64,000 nt of DNA from Agapetus fuscipes (GCA_951799405.1 OX637350.1:6309852-6373851), one strand, 5' to 3'; shown: positions 20,238-31,604, counted from the first letter of the stretch. Program-made: numbers and translations. Notes: generated from the letters alone by a model not told the origin.

Positions 20238-20335
20238 GAGATTTTCGAGCCGCGCGCAGCATCAAATATCAAAATAGCTATAATGATCGCCGATCTTCGT
20301 TAGAAGTGGCACAAGAAGAAGACGAAGAAGAAGAG
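20238..20335 (+). pseudogene. Possible LINE 3' end with AAG-rich tail
   Basis: The frame SNIKIAIMIADLR followed by AGAAGTGGCACAAGAAGAAGACGAAGAAG resembles the C-terminal end and A/G-rich tail of some insect non-LTR elements. The similarity is from general memory of such tails, not a motif proof. Confidence 0.3.
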
Positions 20336-22551
20336 AGATTTTCAAAGGATAAATATATACAATAAATTTAGATTCCTTGCACTGGATTTCAGTCCCGGAC
20401 TTATGTTTTACAAAATAAACAAAAATATTATCATTAGTTGTATTTTTGGTCTTCAGGTTGTTGAATTTTTTAGGTTAAATATTTTTTTGTTTTATGAAAA
20501 ATAATATAACTACCAGAGATTTTATTCGTGTTATAATATCATTTATCCTACATCGCAAACAAAGCGTCAAAGTTCCACAAACCAGGGAAAACTTTCCACT
20601 TAGAATGCGTAAGCCTATTTTTTAACGCGGAAAACCACTTTTCGTGATAAGAAAATCCTATTTTTTGTTTGTTGTTTTCCCTTTTGTTAAACCGAAAATA
20701 CAAGGCGCTTATACGAAATAAAAAAGCAAGTATTCCGAAAGCAATTATTCGGAGGCAATTCAAAAAAAGATTCGTCACAAAAGTAGTCAAGAAATGTAAA
20801 AAAAGAACAAAAATGTGTTAAATATTAGAAAACCACAAAACGACACATAGAAGCACATACAAATTTTTGTAAGCATTGATAAGCAGTCACATTATAATAT
20901 CAGTTTTATGTTGCATGGAAATTCAAATATATTTTTTAACTTGGTTGATTTATTTACGATTGAAAACTATTTTTCTTTATACAACAAAATTATAAAAGTA
21001 ATCATTGTGATTTTTTCCAAATGTTCAAGATAATATTATTGTTAATCATTTTTATTAAAAAAATGAAATTAAAATATTGATCTTGTGGAAAGATTATGAT
21101 TAAAAATAAAGAAGATAGTGGTTGTGTTTTTATAATTGAATAATAAAGACAGCATTTAAGAAATAATATAAGAACAACTTGAGGAAAATGTACGAAAATA
21201 AGTTTTACGATATTTAGTCGTGGCTGACGCTAAGCTCCGCTGGCAAACTTGGCGTAATCTTACTTATAAAAATAAACTTTTGCATTAACTGTTCTCAAAA
21301 ACCGTTTTCAATGTCATTTCGCAAAAGCTCACTTAAATTATCACGAAAGTTTAGCGCCAAAGATAAATTATTATATGATTGATTGGAGCTTTGCTTTTCA
21401 ATCAAAAACCTTTTGTTAAACGCTTAGCAAAGGTCTGAAGGAAAGTTGAGTGAAAGCTTTAAAAAATAAAACTGCGACAAACATTGGAATTGGGAATTTC
21501 ATCCATGCAAATGAAAGTGTAATTTAGAGTTGATTTTTTTGTTACACAAGGGATTATTTTGAAAGGCGTACCCAAAATAAAATAATTAACAATCTGCGGT
21601 ACTTAAAAGTGAAAAAATATAATATTTACCAGGTCGTTTTGATACACGGACGAAGTTGAAGTTGTCCAAGGATGACCTGATGAGATGAAAGACTCCAAAT
21701 CCTGGAGGAAAAGCGGTGAGCATGAGAATGTGTTTTTTTTGGAAAATCCGATTGAAGCCAAATTATCAAAAGAATAAATATATTTTGTGTACGAAATTTG
21801 TTTGATAACAGACGATGTTTCGTAATGTCACTTTAATTAAAATGTGAAGGATTGATAGTAACGTAGAGTTATTCATTGGAGAGGCTACGATGTTGCGTAG
21901 AGAGTATGTGGGGTCAACGATACACTGTTTCTACGTACTCACATGACAGACGGAAGCGGCTTGTAGATGCTGTGTTCTGGAAGCACAGACTACAAGGAAA
22001 ATACTGTTGATATCTTTAGTATTATAATCCTATCTCAAATAAATAAAAAATCTTGAAAAAGAGTAATGAAATATCTACGTCTATTTATTAACAATCTATT
22101 TAAAGGTAATAAGTAAAAAAAAACGATGTAATTAAACTTATTTTGGAGCAAAATTTAAGCTCTTTTCACAAAATTTTTAGTTAACAACATATATTTTTTT
22201 TATTTTTATCATATCAATTTTTTTAATCACATTTTCCATACACTTGTTGTTTATCAATAGAACCACCATGTCCAACTGAACATAAAATTATATTTTCTGT
22301 AAATTATAGAAACAAAATTACTTAGAATAGACTTGAAAGGTTTTTTACATGTCACTTTACATCATTTTGTTTCATATAAAAACGCATAAAACTTGTAAAC
22401 GCATATTATACAAATGAATAACGCTTCCGATTTAAACGCACCGTTACAACTCTTTTATAATAATTAATGTATTAATCCATGTTTTGTTAAGCCATGGCGC
22501 CCTTGAGATGGTCCAGGACCATTAAATTGCACCACATGAAATAAATCATCC
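20336..22551. other. AT-rich sequence, no gene recognised
   Basis: About 2.2 kb with long A/T runs and no frame above 80 codons. At 21880-21960 a few CTACG/CGTAG motifs occur. Nothing else recognised. Confidence 0.5.
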
Positions 22552-22598
22552 ATCCATCTACCTATCTATCTATCTATCTATCTATCCATCATCATATC
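22552..22598. repeat. TATC microsatellite
   Basis: Six to seven TATC (ATCT) units flanked by CATC variants and then ATCAT units. Confidence 0.9.
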
Positions 22599-22629
22599 AT
22601 ATCATCATTTATAGAAACAAGAACAAAAA

Positions 22630-22870
22630 ATACATTTATGTATCGAGCAGGATTAAGTCTGTCTGTTTACGCCGGTACAAGTATATTTCAGTGGAAACGC
22701 AGTCGGCATTAATGTGACGGGGATTGCAAGTCGGTCGCCTTTGAGTCGGTTTTCTTATGAGCGGCTCGCATCCCTTGAAGGCCCTCTCATCCCCTAGCGA
22801 TGCCAGTCGCACGCCGAGTGCTCTGCTGTCCCATGCCACAATCGTTGCTTCGCTGGTCACACCGCTAACA
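22630..22870. other. GC-richer unique patch
   Basis: Balanced composition, open on both strands (74 and 61 codons). No recognised protein family. Candidate conserved non-coding or exon-like block. Confidence 0.25.
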
Positions 22871-22879
22871 CTGTCAAAG

Positions 22880-22975
22880 CTTCAAATTTGTACGGGGTAT
22901 TCTAATGATGGGTCTCCGCAAAGTACAGTAGCCCGAGTTTAAAAATACTGGTCTGAACTCAACCGTAACGTTTAC
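22880..22975. mobile_element. R2 half-element (candidate)
   Basis: GTTTAAAAATACTGGTCTGAACTCAACCGTAACGTTTACCAA matches one R2 arm loosely. The partner arm is not obvious. Confidence 0.4.
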
Positions 22976-23054
22976 CAATAAATAAAATGCAGTAGGTATA
23001 GCTTGACGTGAAATAAATAAAACAGCGCTTTCAATGAGCGTATTAGTTTTGATA

Positions 23055-23202
23055 CTAAACGCAACTAAGCTATACAAATAGTGCAACTTCTTGCCTGCGT
23101 TATCCCTGAAGGGATCGCATGTGGCGCTTCGGGACCTATTTATTTTTACAAGTAAGGGGTCCGGCCTCATACCAACCACTTTCAGTTGAAGTGGGTAATT
23201 TG
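23055..23202 (-). repeat. R3 core-domain repeat, copy 1
   Basis: The minus-strand order is CCCACTTCAACTGAAAGTGG, TTGGTATGAGGCCGGACCCC, TTACTTGTAAAAATAAATAG, CCCTTCAGGGATAACGCAGG, CAAGAAGTTGCAC and AGCTTAGTTGCG. Homologous to the 3' third of SINE-B at 14570-14700, and in its core to R1. The first 20 bases can fold (CCACTTCAA.TGAAAGTGG). Confidence 0.8.
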
Positions 23203-23396
23203 GTAATATGCTTTACATAGTACAGTTTTGACGTTGAAAATTATAATTGGGATACTGCCATAAATTTATGATGTTTGTCACTACTGAACATATTACGTTG
23301 TTGATGTAAATGTTTACAACTTTAAACTGTGCGCGTTTATTTAAAATCCATACGTATTTTATTCATCGCATCGTGACAGTTCATTCCGATCGAAAT

Positions 23397-23537
23397 TAAA
23401 ACGCAACTAAGCTACACATATAGTGTAACCTCTTGCCTGCGTTATCCCCAAAGGGGTCGCATGTGGCGTTTCGGGACCTATTTATTTTTACAGGTAAGGG
23501 GGCCGGCCTCACACCAACCACTTTCAGTTGAAGTGGG
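23397..23537 (-). repeat. R3 core-domain repeat, copy 2
   Basis: Same orientation as the copy 340 bp upstream and about 90% similar by eye over 130 bp. The two may be separate insertions or a local duplication; the sequence between and around them differs, which favours separate insertions. Confidence 0.8.
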
Positions 23538-23749
23538 GGAAATTAATGTTGTATTTTAAAAATGGACTCTTATTAGATAACATTTTTTTCGGCGGCAAAC
23601 GTTACACCTTTGTACTATGACTGTCGTCCTTGAAAAACAACAAAAAATATTGTAAACCTTTTCCCTAGCAACCCAGCTGTTTGTCGTCACGTTTTTTTGT
23701 CTGTGGAATTTGCATCGGGTCTATTGACTTTTTATGTTGTTATTAGTTG

Positions 23750-23870
23750 TTTGGATTTGTAAGTACACATTCAGCATGTGTAAGCGCAAATTACACGTGT
23801 TTGTGGGCATGCATTTGAGAACTTTAAATGAATATATCCTTGCAACTTAGAATAAAGATATAGATAAGAA
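23750..23870 (+). repeat. R1 fragment, 3' half, subfamily b
   Basis: From GGATTTGTAAGTACACATTC through GCGCAAATTACACGTGTTTG to ATATCCTTGCAACTTAGAAT. 5'-truncated. Confidence 0.8.
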
Positions 23871-24131
23871 TAAATAAAAATATTTTCTAGTGCATCGCAT
23901 AAATACACCTTTACTCCCCCGCTAGCGACCATCTTTGCGTTTAACCAGCAGCTCGCACTGACTTCAGTCTGACAAAGAAAGACCACAGCTAGACGGCCTC
24001 AGACACACACGGCCGAGATTGCTCGCAGCGTCCACCCACGTTATTATCTCTGCACGACAGAGATTATCCGAGTGAAAAATATTACATTCCCAGTACTGGA
24101 GGAATCTAGGAGAGTGTGTAGCCACGGCACA

Positions 24132-24182
24132 CACTCAAGTATAAAACTTTTCACGTATACTCAGCCATAGCGTTCAAACCGT
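24132..24182. mobile_element. R2 half-element
   Basis: CTCAAGTATAAAACTTTTCACG then CTCAGCCATAGCGTT: one clear R2 arm. The facing arm may be the piece at 24690-24765, separated by SINE-A sequence. Confidence 0.55.
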
Positions 24183-24229
24183 GATCGGTCTATATTTTTG
24201 TGGTACAAACTTCCGACAAAAAATATGTT

Positions 24230-24402
24230 TTTTTTGCTAGGTTGAAATAATCATCTACTGGTCAAACGGTAATGGGTATTTTTTGGGAATCGCTTATTTC
24301 TATAGCAACGAATAAGCTTTTAAAGGGCTTTTGAATGGTGTGATTCACGAAATAAAAAAAGTGTTCATCAAATAAATCTTTCTGATAAAATAATAGCTCT
24401 AC
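24230..24402 (+). mobile_element. SINE-A, 5'-truncated and decayed
   Basis: GCTAGGTTGAAATAATCAT, then TATAGCAACGAATAAGCTTT, GGGCTTTTGAATGGTGTGAT and CAAATAAATC follow the SINE-A body and LINE-derived tail of 2590-2780. The tRNA head is missing and the middle is partly deleted. Confidence 0.65.
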
Positions 24403-24689
24403 CCAATAGATGGTGGATAGCAACTACTCAAAACCTTGTATCAAAAGCATGCAAAATGGTTTGGATACATAGTACGCTGGGAAGGTTTGTTGCATACGAT
24501 AAAATGAAAAGATGATCGAGAAAACAAGCTTGCTTTAGGACGAAAGTTTCTGCAGGAAAATTTATGTGCAGAAAATGGTCACTTATAGGTAATATAGAAA
24601 AAAAATTCAAAACATTGCTTGAAACAAATCTAACGATTGAGACATATAAAATGTTTATCGTACAATACCATTGAAATACTGCCTCTAGA

Positions 24690-24765
24690 CGGCGTTTTAA
24701 TAACCATACATTTTTTGAAAAACGCTGTGGTTGAGTTTGGACGTAAAGTGGAACAACATAAATTT
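24690..24765. mobile_element. R2 half-element
   Basis: GAAAAACGCTGTGGTTGAGTTTGGACGTAAAG is one R2 arm in the right-hand orientation. It lies about 510 bp from the left-hand arm at 24132-24182. Confidence 0.55.
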
Positions 24766-25655
24766 AGGTACACTGGATTTCTCAAAGGAAACTATTACCG
24801 AGAAGAGGATCGCAGTGCACACACGTATTATTTTGTAAGATGCACGTACACTGCACATACTTTTTGCCGACATTTCATCGCAATATGTTACTTCACGTCC
24901 GTATCCTCTCAAAAGAATGTATAAACATTATTTCTTTCAGTAAAAAAAAATGCACTTGTCGAAACGTAACCATTAAAATTTTACATGATCTTTATTTTCA
25001 CGCTATTTTCGATGAATGTCTCACGTACGAAAATTTGTATCATTTCAAAACGAATACTAGTAACATGCTTGGTCTACCGTTTATGTACGATGAAATCTCT
25101 GTTATGTATCCATTTGCAGAAATCATTGTAGCGACTAAAATGTTTTAGTATTTTTGATGAGTGTAAAATTATACAAATTGTAGTAAGCCTAATGTACTGT
25201 AACTGTTTCTTTAATTCTGACGTTATTCCGCTAGGAGTAGCCGGAGCCTACGCATAGTTACCTCTATTTCTTCTTATCGTAGCATAACTCTTTTTATTAA
25301 TTCTTATCAATCATATTTTTCATACATTATTTTCTAGTACATTTGCCCAGTTTTGTAATGCCTAAGGTTGAATCTATTTTATACAAAACAATACACATAT
25401 TTCACTAAAATGAATATTTTTTAAACTGAATGCGGCCCTTGACAATTCATTCGTGTATTGTTTCTCATAATTTTTGTTTCTTTAAATTCAAACTTTCCTT
25501 TCCTATAAATGACTATAACATAGGATCATTATCATGTATCGTCTATTGATAGACTTCTCAGTAAAGCTGTGTCGTATCTTCGCGCTGAATCTTTGTATCT
25601 AGCCACTTGGTGAGCGTCTCTATTCAGTCTTGGAGGATTGTGTGTGCTTGCATGC
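24766..25655. other. AT-rich sequence, no gene recognised
   Basis: Overlapping frames of 95 and 102 codons (24637-24924, 24840-25148) show no domain and have AT-driven composition. Nothing else seen. Confidence 0.5.
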
Positions 25656-25800
25656 CCCACTACCTCGAGTACAAAGTTTTACGTCTCATAAAATATATTT
25701 AAACTTAAAGAACACCTCTACTGAGCGTTTAAGTTTTTGTAGATTTTTGGTTAACGCTACGTTAGGGTTTGAACGTTGAGTTGTATACTTGGCGTATGGT
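25656..25800. mobile_element. R2 palindromic MITE
   Basis: Left arm CTCGAGTACAAAGTTTTACG, loop CTCTACTGAGCGTTTAAG, right arm GATTTTTGGTTAACGCTACG with TTGAACGTTGAGTTGTATACTTGG. The arms have drifted but the plan is clear. Confidence 0.75.
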
Positions 25801-26056
25801 GCGGTATATATAAGGATGAACAAAGCCCTTGCTGCTCATTAGACGCCCGACCATGCGGGCGGCAGGAGCAGAGGGGGAGTGCACGACGTCAACAAGGACA
25901 TCCGAGACAACGCGTGAAGACAATCGATCGCTCATCAACAGAATACGACTGATTTTCAGGAGATACTATATCATGAATACAGCATACTAAAAAGCTATAT
26001 GTGATTCACAATTCAGAAGCATTTAATTGTATGAGATTTGTTTTTTTCTATTTGAA

Positions 26057-26969
26057 TAGTAAATAGTATGACTGAGGACCTCAGTTGTAGGGTCTCTGGG
26101 TGTATCTCGGAGGTCGGTGAGTGGATGGTGAACAATGGCCTAATCCTGAACATGGATAAGACGGAGATACTCTGGGCAGCTACATCTAGGCGCGACCATC
26201 TATTGGTTAATGGGGTAGCACTCTCCATAGGAGGTAAGCTGATCCAGCCTTCCGATTCGGTGAGACTTCTAGGAATCTTACTGGATCGGAACCTGACATT
26301 GGAAAGGCAAATAGATGCCACAATAGCTTCCTCCTTTTTTTCACTGCGCCAAATAAAGGCAATTAGAAAGTGTCTTCCGTCAGATGCGGTTAAGACCCTG
26401 GTGAGTGCGTTTGTGATGTCTCGGATTGATTATTGCTCAACGCTTTATAGTGGTCAGCCAAAGAAGCATTTCAACCGCTTTCAATCTGTGTTGAATTCAG
26501 CAGCAAGGCTTATATTCGGGATATCCAAATTCGCTCACATCACTCCGCTGTTAAAAAAACTACATTGGCTTCGTTTCCTGGAGAGGGTGGTCTACCGTGT
26601 TTGTCTGATGGTATATAAAGCCATCAATGGCTTGGCTCCACCTTATCTGACTGACATGATTTCGCCTGTTGAGATGGGTGTGAGGAGGCAGACACTCAGA
26701 TCCGCGAGCGATGGTGCAATCAATTTGGTTCAGCCGCACCGTCAGATCCGTACAAATTTTGGAGACCGTGCTTTCCGTGTTGCGGGTCCGGTGGAGTGGA
26801 ACAGACTGCCACCCGGAGTGAAGAACTCCGAATCTATGGGTATATTTTGCGGAGCTCTCAAGACGCACCTTTTCAAAAAGTCTTATCCGTGATCGGAGAG
26901 GGCCCTTGAGGTGTGACACACACAAAAACGGCGCTCTCTTATCATGTGTAATTTAAAATAAATAAGCCT

Positions 26970-27001
<32 letters not shown>
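26057..27001 (+). mobile_element. CR1/L2-like LINE, 5'-truncated, AT-repeat tail
   Basis: RT C-terminal coding (26068-26892), a short 3' UTR and a microsatellite tail of about 15 TA units (26972-27001). Microsatellite rather than poly(A) tails are usual in the CR1/L2 group. The 3' UTR (GAGGGCCCTTGAGGTGTGAC, ACACACAAAAACGGCGCT, AAATAAATAAGCCT) is the sequence shared by SINE-A copies at 2700-2775 and 24330-24390, so this LINE is the probable partner of SINE-A. Confidence 0.88.
26068..26892 (+). pseudogene. Non-LTR reverse transcriptase, C-terminal half
   Basis: 274 open codons. The frame starts just after the catalytic palm: NNGLILNMDKTEILW (motif D region), then VRLLGILLDRNLTLERQI, a thumb with VMSRIDYCSTLYSG, and the block LHWLRFLERVVYRVCLMVYK with NGLAPPYLTDM, GDRAFRVAGPVEWNRLP and FKKSY. 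This ending is characteristic of CR1/L2-type LINEs. No YADD motif remains, so it is not active, yet the frame is intact, which suggests moderate age. Confidence 0.88.
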
Positions 27002-27003
<2 letters not shown>

Positions 27004-27224
27004 AGGCATTGTGTCCGAATTTTCAACTGTGAAGGAATAATTTGAAAGACGATGTTGTTGATGACAAATAATGGAACGGTATTTATAGAAAAAATCATAA
27101 AGCGTACAAATTTTTTAAGCTCTAAAAGCCCTAGAAATATCAGTTTTTGATGATCAATAACATGTCATAATTCAAACAAAATAAGTCAAAGTACCAGGTT
27201 TTTGGATTTTTATCCATATTATTG

Positions 27225-27445
27225 TACCACCCATATTTTAAACTCTTGGGACATATTTTTCAACGCCAACCTGGTTTCAGAGAAAGGCAGCGAGAGTTGC
27301 AAAGTTTATGTTAATGCCAGTTTGGTTTATTTTGTACGAAGAAATGCAAAAAGTGTAAGCGCGAACTTACGTGAGCCTGCTTGTGATCATGCATTAAATA
27401 CGAGACTTAAATGTCAATATATCTATGCAACCTCGATCAAAGATT
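27225..27445 (+). repeat. R1 repeat, diverged
   Basis: TTGTACCACCCATATTTTAA, CAACGCCAACCTGGTTTCAG, GCGAGAGTTGCAAAGTTTATG, AGTGTAAGCGCGAACTTACG and CTATGCAACCTCGATCAAAG follow the R1 order. The tail is lost. Interestingly an 87-codon frame stays open across this copy (27202-27465). Confidence 0.75.
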
Positions 27446-28394
27446 TTATCATCATATTATTGTAAAATTAAAATTGTACCAATCATTTTTTTTAAAGAAT
27501 TTGTACTTGACTAAATGTTTTTTCATTTTACTTAAAAAATATTTTTTTTTATTAAAAATTACAAATTTTACGTATAACAAAACAAACACAATAATTCTGA
27601 AATACTGATGACTTGTTAAATCAGTAAACCGTCTTTTGATCTTATTGCTGTGTAACAACTAAAGAAAAATGAAAAAAATCGCATTTAGTACTATGAGCGT
27701 AGATCCACGTTCGGGCGCTCGAGGGGTTAAGTATTAATAAAGCGTAGGGACAAGAAATAAATTGCGTGTAAGTGACCGACGTCCTTTGTGACATATTACG
27801 GAAACAAAAATAAGACGCCTGAAGGGCCTGGGGGATGGGAGATTAGACTTAACGGCTCTGATTGGAATCATCTCCCTCCCCGAAGTATCAGGATTGTGTG
27901 TTACTTTATTTATTTACTTGGCTGTGACCTGCGGCGACTTTTCACCATGAGAAGATTGGACAAACGTAAACCACTTAATGCCAAAAATATTAAATAATTC
28001 GAGATATCTTATGAGAGGATTTGGTACCGAAAATATTGAAACAAAATATTTATAAAATGACAAACTTATGTATTGATTTTTTTTGTGTTTTGCAAAATAT
28101 CAGCTCCATGCAGCTATAGAATAGAGTTTTAAAAATATATTTAATTATTCCTGTTTTTCTTTCTGACTTGTGGAATTAGTCTGTCTTTTTTTCATAGTGG
28201 TATGTAAGCTTTTTTCTCAGAAACACTACCTCAATTTTTTACATTCAAAATAACAAAATAATAATAAAAAAAACTAAATGCTTGGCATCTGCCATTTGTG
28301 ACATTTAATTAACACATTGATTAAATTAGAATAATTTTAGTTACTTCAATAAATATCTCATAACCGTAACAAAACAATAGATACTGTGTAAATT
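27446..28394. other. Mostly AT-rich, one GC-richer patch
   Basis: A balanced patch at 27770-27900 holds GGGAGAT (27837-27843) and ATCTCCC at about 27869, able to pair over a 25-bp loop. No gene evidence. The rest is AT-rich. Confidence 0.4.
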
Positions 28395-28500
28395 CTTTCC
28401 ACTTTCTCTCCTGACGAGTTCACATGTGGGGAATCTGTTTATTTCTACCCATAAGGAGGCCAGCTTTACGCCAACCACATTAAATTAAAGTAGGGATTTC
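28395..28500 (-). repeat. R3 fragment
   Basis: ACATGTGGGGAATCTGTTTA, TTTCTACCCATAAGGAGGCC and ACGCCAACCACATTAAATT follow the antisense of R3. Diverged; the 3' part is missing. Confidence 0.6.
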
Positions 28501-28904
28501 CTAACTCCCTCGTAAGTTCTTCAAATACACTTCTGTATTACTCTTCAATGCAGTATATAAGTACAGAATGTTGAAATAGATAGATTGCCTGTATTTTTTT
28601 TTCTAATACCTGGCTACAGGTCCATTCTTTTGTAAGTCAACGACGACGCTGCCAGAATTGCGCGGGAGATATCTGGGGAAATCAGCGATCGACGCTCTTT
28701 GACACGAACCCCGCAACGACTGATTGGCCAGAGCGTCGATACTCTTTTTCTATTTGTTTTGTTTTTGTTGTTCCCTGTATCGAGGTTTTTGTAAATGCAA
28801 CCTGTTTTGTAGGTCAAAATTGCAAAATTTTCACAAGCTTTCAAAATAGTAGACAAGAGAAAATGATTATTTTTAAAGTCGTTATTAATAACATATAATC
28901 TAAT

Positions 28905-29175
28905 AATAATCTATAATCTTAGTTGCAAAACTATATTGTAAATCTAAATCTAAGCTGCAAAGGTATGTATCATTTGAGATTCATATTAAATGCATTCCCA
29001 CAAGGAGACACGCATAATTTCGCGCTCACACATGCCGCATGTGGACCTACAGAATAAAAAACCCAATCTCAAATGAACATAAGCCCTGCAACTCTTGCCG
29101 ACATTCCCTGAAACAGGGGTGACATTGGAAAAGTGCACCATTTTTTAAAGTATGGGTGGTCAGCCTCATACAGGC
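28905..29175 (-). repeat. R1 repeat with extra 3' tip
   Basis: A good R1 at 28946-29171 (ACACATGCCGCATGTGG hairpin, CCCTGAAACAGGGG hairpin, GGGTGGTCAGCCTCATAC). A second 3' tip (CTATAATCTTAGTTGCAAAAC) lies at 28908-28935, left from another copy. Confidence 0.85.
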
Positions 29176-29365
29176 GCATTCTACGTGTGTACTACATACA
29201 AAAAAAAAACAAACCTCACATGAACATAAACTTAAAACAAGTATTGACGCCTTTCCTTAAAACCGGGGTGCAAGATGCATACAAATAATAAATACCTACA
29301 AGATTCTAGTGTGATGTATGCCCCCATACAAAAACGAGGCAATCCTGCTTAATCATGCTGCAAGT
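29176..29365 (-). repeat. Degenerate R1 fragments
   Basis: AACCTCACATGAACATAAACTT then TTTCCTTAAAACCGGGGTG, and GATGTATGCCCCCATAC then CATGCTGCAAGTTTACCTAC, match antisense R1 in pieces. Part of a nest of at least three R1 copies between 28.9 and 29.5 kb. Confidence 0.5.
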
Positions 29366-29369
29366 TTAC

Positions 29370-29470
29370 CTACTTATTTACGCAAACTTACAATGTGCCT
29401 GCTTGTGGGCATGTATTAATTTATGAGCCTTAAATGTCAATATATCTTTGCAACTATAATTGTAAATTAC
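29370..29470 (+). repeat. R1 fragment, 3' part, subfamily c
   Basis: CGCAAACTTACAATGTGCCTG, CTTGTGGGCATGTATTAAT and TCTTTGCAACTATAATTGTA. Opposite orientation to its neighbours at 28905-29365. Confidence 0.7.
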
Positions 29471-29954
29471 AGAAAAGAAACTTTGAATTAATAACAAAAT
29501 AGTTTAAAGCGCCAAAATTGATATTTCGATAAAAATATCGTCCGAGGACAAAATGTATTACGAGGATTGTGTTTTTCCTAACACATATTATTATGTCACA
29601 AAAGTTCGATTTTCATTTTCGTATTGCCAGCTGATAAGTTTTCTCAATAAGGCAAGTACAGGTCATGCGTAACGAAATAATAATAATAATAATAGTATAT
29701 CTTTTCTAATCGAAATCAACTCTAAAGATTACATTTAACTTTTTCGATTTCAAAGTTTTGCCAAAATAAGAGGAAACTTCACGTCCCACGTCTGTAATAA
29801 TAATTTAAAAAATACAAACATCTGATCTTTTTCCTACAATAGTTTATATTGTCTCACATTTATATTTTAAATTTACAAAAATAATTACAAAATCAAAGTT
29901 GTATAAGTGAACACAAAAATATGGTTGAAGAATTTTTATCTAAAAATATCAGTG
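29471..29954. other. AT-rich sequence, no gene recognised
   Basis: Contains an ATA/TAA microsatellite near 29672-29692. Nothing else. Confidence 0.5.
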
Positions 29955-30056
29955 TCAAATGAAACCCGTTTCTGCAACTTTTTGGAAAAATAACCTATTT
30001 ATTTTCAGCGGTAAGTTAACCAGCTTACCGCCAACCATTTGACTTGAATTGGAAAT
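29955..30056 (-). repeat. R3 fragment
   Basis: CCTATTTATTTTCAGCGGTAAG, CAGCTTACCGCCAACCATTTG and ACTTGAATTGG follow the antisense of R3. Diverged. Confidence 0.55.
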
Positions 30057-30784
30057 TTACTTGCTATTTAAAGAGTAGGTTATCATTTGTTGTGACTTTG
30101 ATTCTAGTACTATGATTACTGTTAGATGAATACACCGAGACAAAAAATTACGAGTACTTATGATGATTTTGGAGAGAATCGAACATTAGAACTGTGGTTT
30201 TGAATGAAGTCGTTTTACCAACTGTGACACCGAACGACCTGAATACTATGAATTTAATAAATTTCTCAAGGTAAGGGACGGCGCTACGCATATTGATATC
30301 TAAATTAATCTTTTGAAATGGAATTCCTCTAACTATCAGCGTGGAGCGTTATTAATGGGTAAAGTTTATTTTATTATAGAGTCAATATTAAAACCCGCCA
30401 TACTTTAACATAGAATAACTTTAGCATAGTTCGGGGGATTCCGAAGTAAAAGGCTACGTGAGAAAAATGTAACAAGTTTGAAGCAAATAAAAAACCCATT
30501 TATTTTCTTCTTCTTCTTCCTCTACAGATATATTTTTATTTCGTGAAGTCTAAATGCGCTTATTAGAAAATCTTGAATAAATAGCATACTACAGTGGAGC
30601 CGCTGAGAAAATGAATTTCTGACAGTTAAAAAAATATGTTGTTTTCTAGTTAACTTTCCATTTGATCCAAAATTATAACAAATATTTCCATTTAACATGA
30701 TGATTTATTTTTAAAGATAATTATGCGTTAGAACGACATTCTTTATTCGGTTTAAAATTATTGTAAGTTCTTCAAAGTTACATC
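30057..30784. other. AT-rich sequence, no gene recognised
   Basis: A short TTC run (30508-30520) and otherwise chance composition. Confidence 0.5.
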
Positions 30785-31312
30785 TAAAGCTAAATCTAAA
30801 TCTAAGCTGCAAAGATATGTATCATTTGAGATTCATATAGAAAATGCATTCCCACAAGCGAAATGTCGCACGTTTAATAATAAAGAGAAATAACTCGAAA
30901 ATTGGGAAAATCGAGATTTTGTTAATAAAACGCAAGAACAATGCGAGAAGAATAGGTAGAATGCGACAGCCGTTCAATTTGGACGAAGATGACCGAGATA
31001 AAGCATCGGCCGCCTTTTTCATCCCATACAAGTTGTACTGGCTGTCTGAACTTCAAACGTGATTTCCCAACATTCATGTTTTTTGAGTTATTGCTCTTTA
31101 TTATTAAACGTGCGATGTTTACTTTCGCGCTAACACATGCCGCATGCAAACCTACAATATAAAAACCCAATCTCAAATGAACATAAGCCCTGCAACTCTT
31201 GCCGTCCTTCCCTGAAATAGGGGTGACATTGGCAAAGTGAACCATTTTTTACAGTATAAGTGGTCAGCCGCATACCAACCTATAAGTCAAGGAACATACA
31301 TGACAAATTACA
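30785..31312 (-). repeat. R1 / truncated RTE copy, split by a MITE
   Basis: Two parts, 30785-30866 and 31119-31312, make one R1 once the inserted MITE and one ATGT are removed. At its 5' end it runs past the usual border into TACATGACAAATTACATTTT, which matches the RTE 3' UTR of 7360-7380. This copy is thus a real 5'-truncated RTE, unlike most R1 copies. Confidence 0.88.
30867..31114. mobile_element. MITE, 248 bp, inserted in R1
   Basis: Terminal inverted repeats of about 37 bp begin CGCACGTTTAATAATAAAGAG and are nearly perfect. The host sequence ATGT is duplicated on both sides (30863-30866 and 31115-31118). The interior is GC-richer, with GACGAAGATGACCGAG. Frames of 69 and 72 codons inside are chance. 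Superfamily unknown: the 4-bp duplication and CGCACG termini fit no family I can name with confidence. Confidence 0.88.
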
Positions 31313-31369
31313 TTTTTTTTAAAACTAGTTTGAGTTATTTAGAATAAGGTCCACGCGTGAATTGACATA

Positions 31370-31500
31370 CACAAACTTGTATCGTCACCCGTTCGGGTTG
31401 CAAGGGAAAAGGCCAAAAAAATATTTTGTTATTGGTTGCTAAATACGGGAGTCCCATACAGGACTGATATTTTCCCGCCGAGAAAAAAGTTCCGTATTTA
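31370..31500 (+). repeat. R5 repeat
   Basis: ATATTTTGTTATTGGTTGCTAA, CAGTCCC-type block CCCATACAGGACTGATATTT and CCGCCGAGAAAAAAGTTCCG. Matches 16524-16620 and 45577-45650. Confidence 0.55.
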
Positions 31501-31604
31501 AATATGTTGAGACCTCATAACAGGTGGGAACCTAGGAATTTTCTTCAAAAAATAATTAAGTATTCGGGCACCATAACAAAAAGGTATTTTGTTTTTCTAT
31601 ATAA

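Noticed and set aside
21660..21700. CTGATGA followed by GAAA at 21677-21690, at first sight another hammerhead core
   Set aside because: Only three bases (GAT) lie between the two core pieces, so no helix II can form, and the flanks do not pair.
23055..23537. Two R3 copies 340 bp apart as the LTRs of a small LTR element
   Set aside because: No TG...CA ends, no target duplication, no primer-binding site, and R3 copies occur singly elsewhere and inside SINE-B.
24637..25148. Two overlapping plus-strand frames of 95 and 102 codons as a host gene
   Set aside because: No domain, no splice context, partly inside an R2 arm, and cysteine/tyrosine-rich composition expected from AT-rich DNA.
26560..26925. 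121-codon minus-strand frame
   Set aside because: Antisense shadow of the LINE RT frame at 26068-26892.
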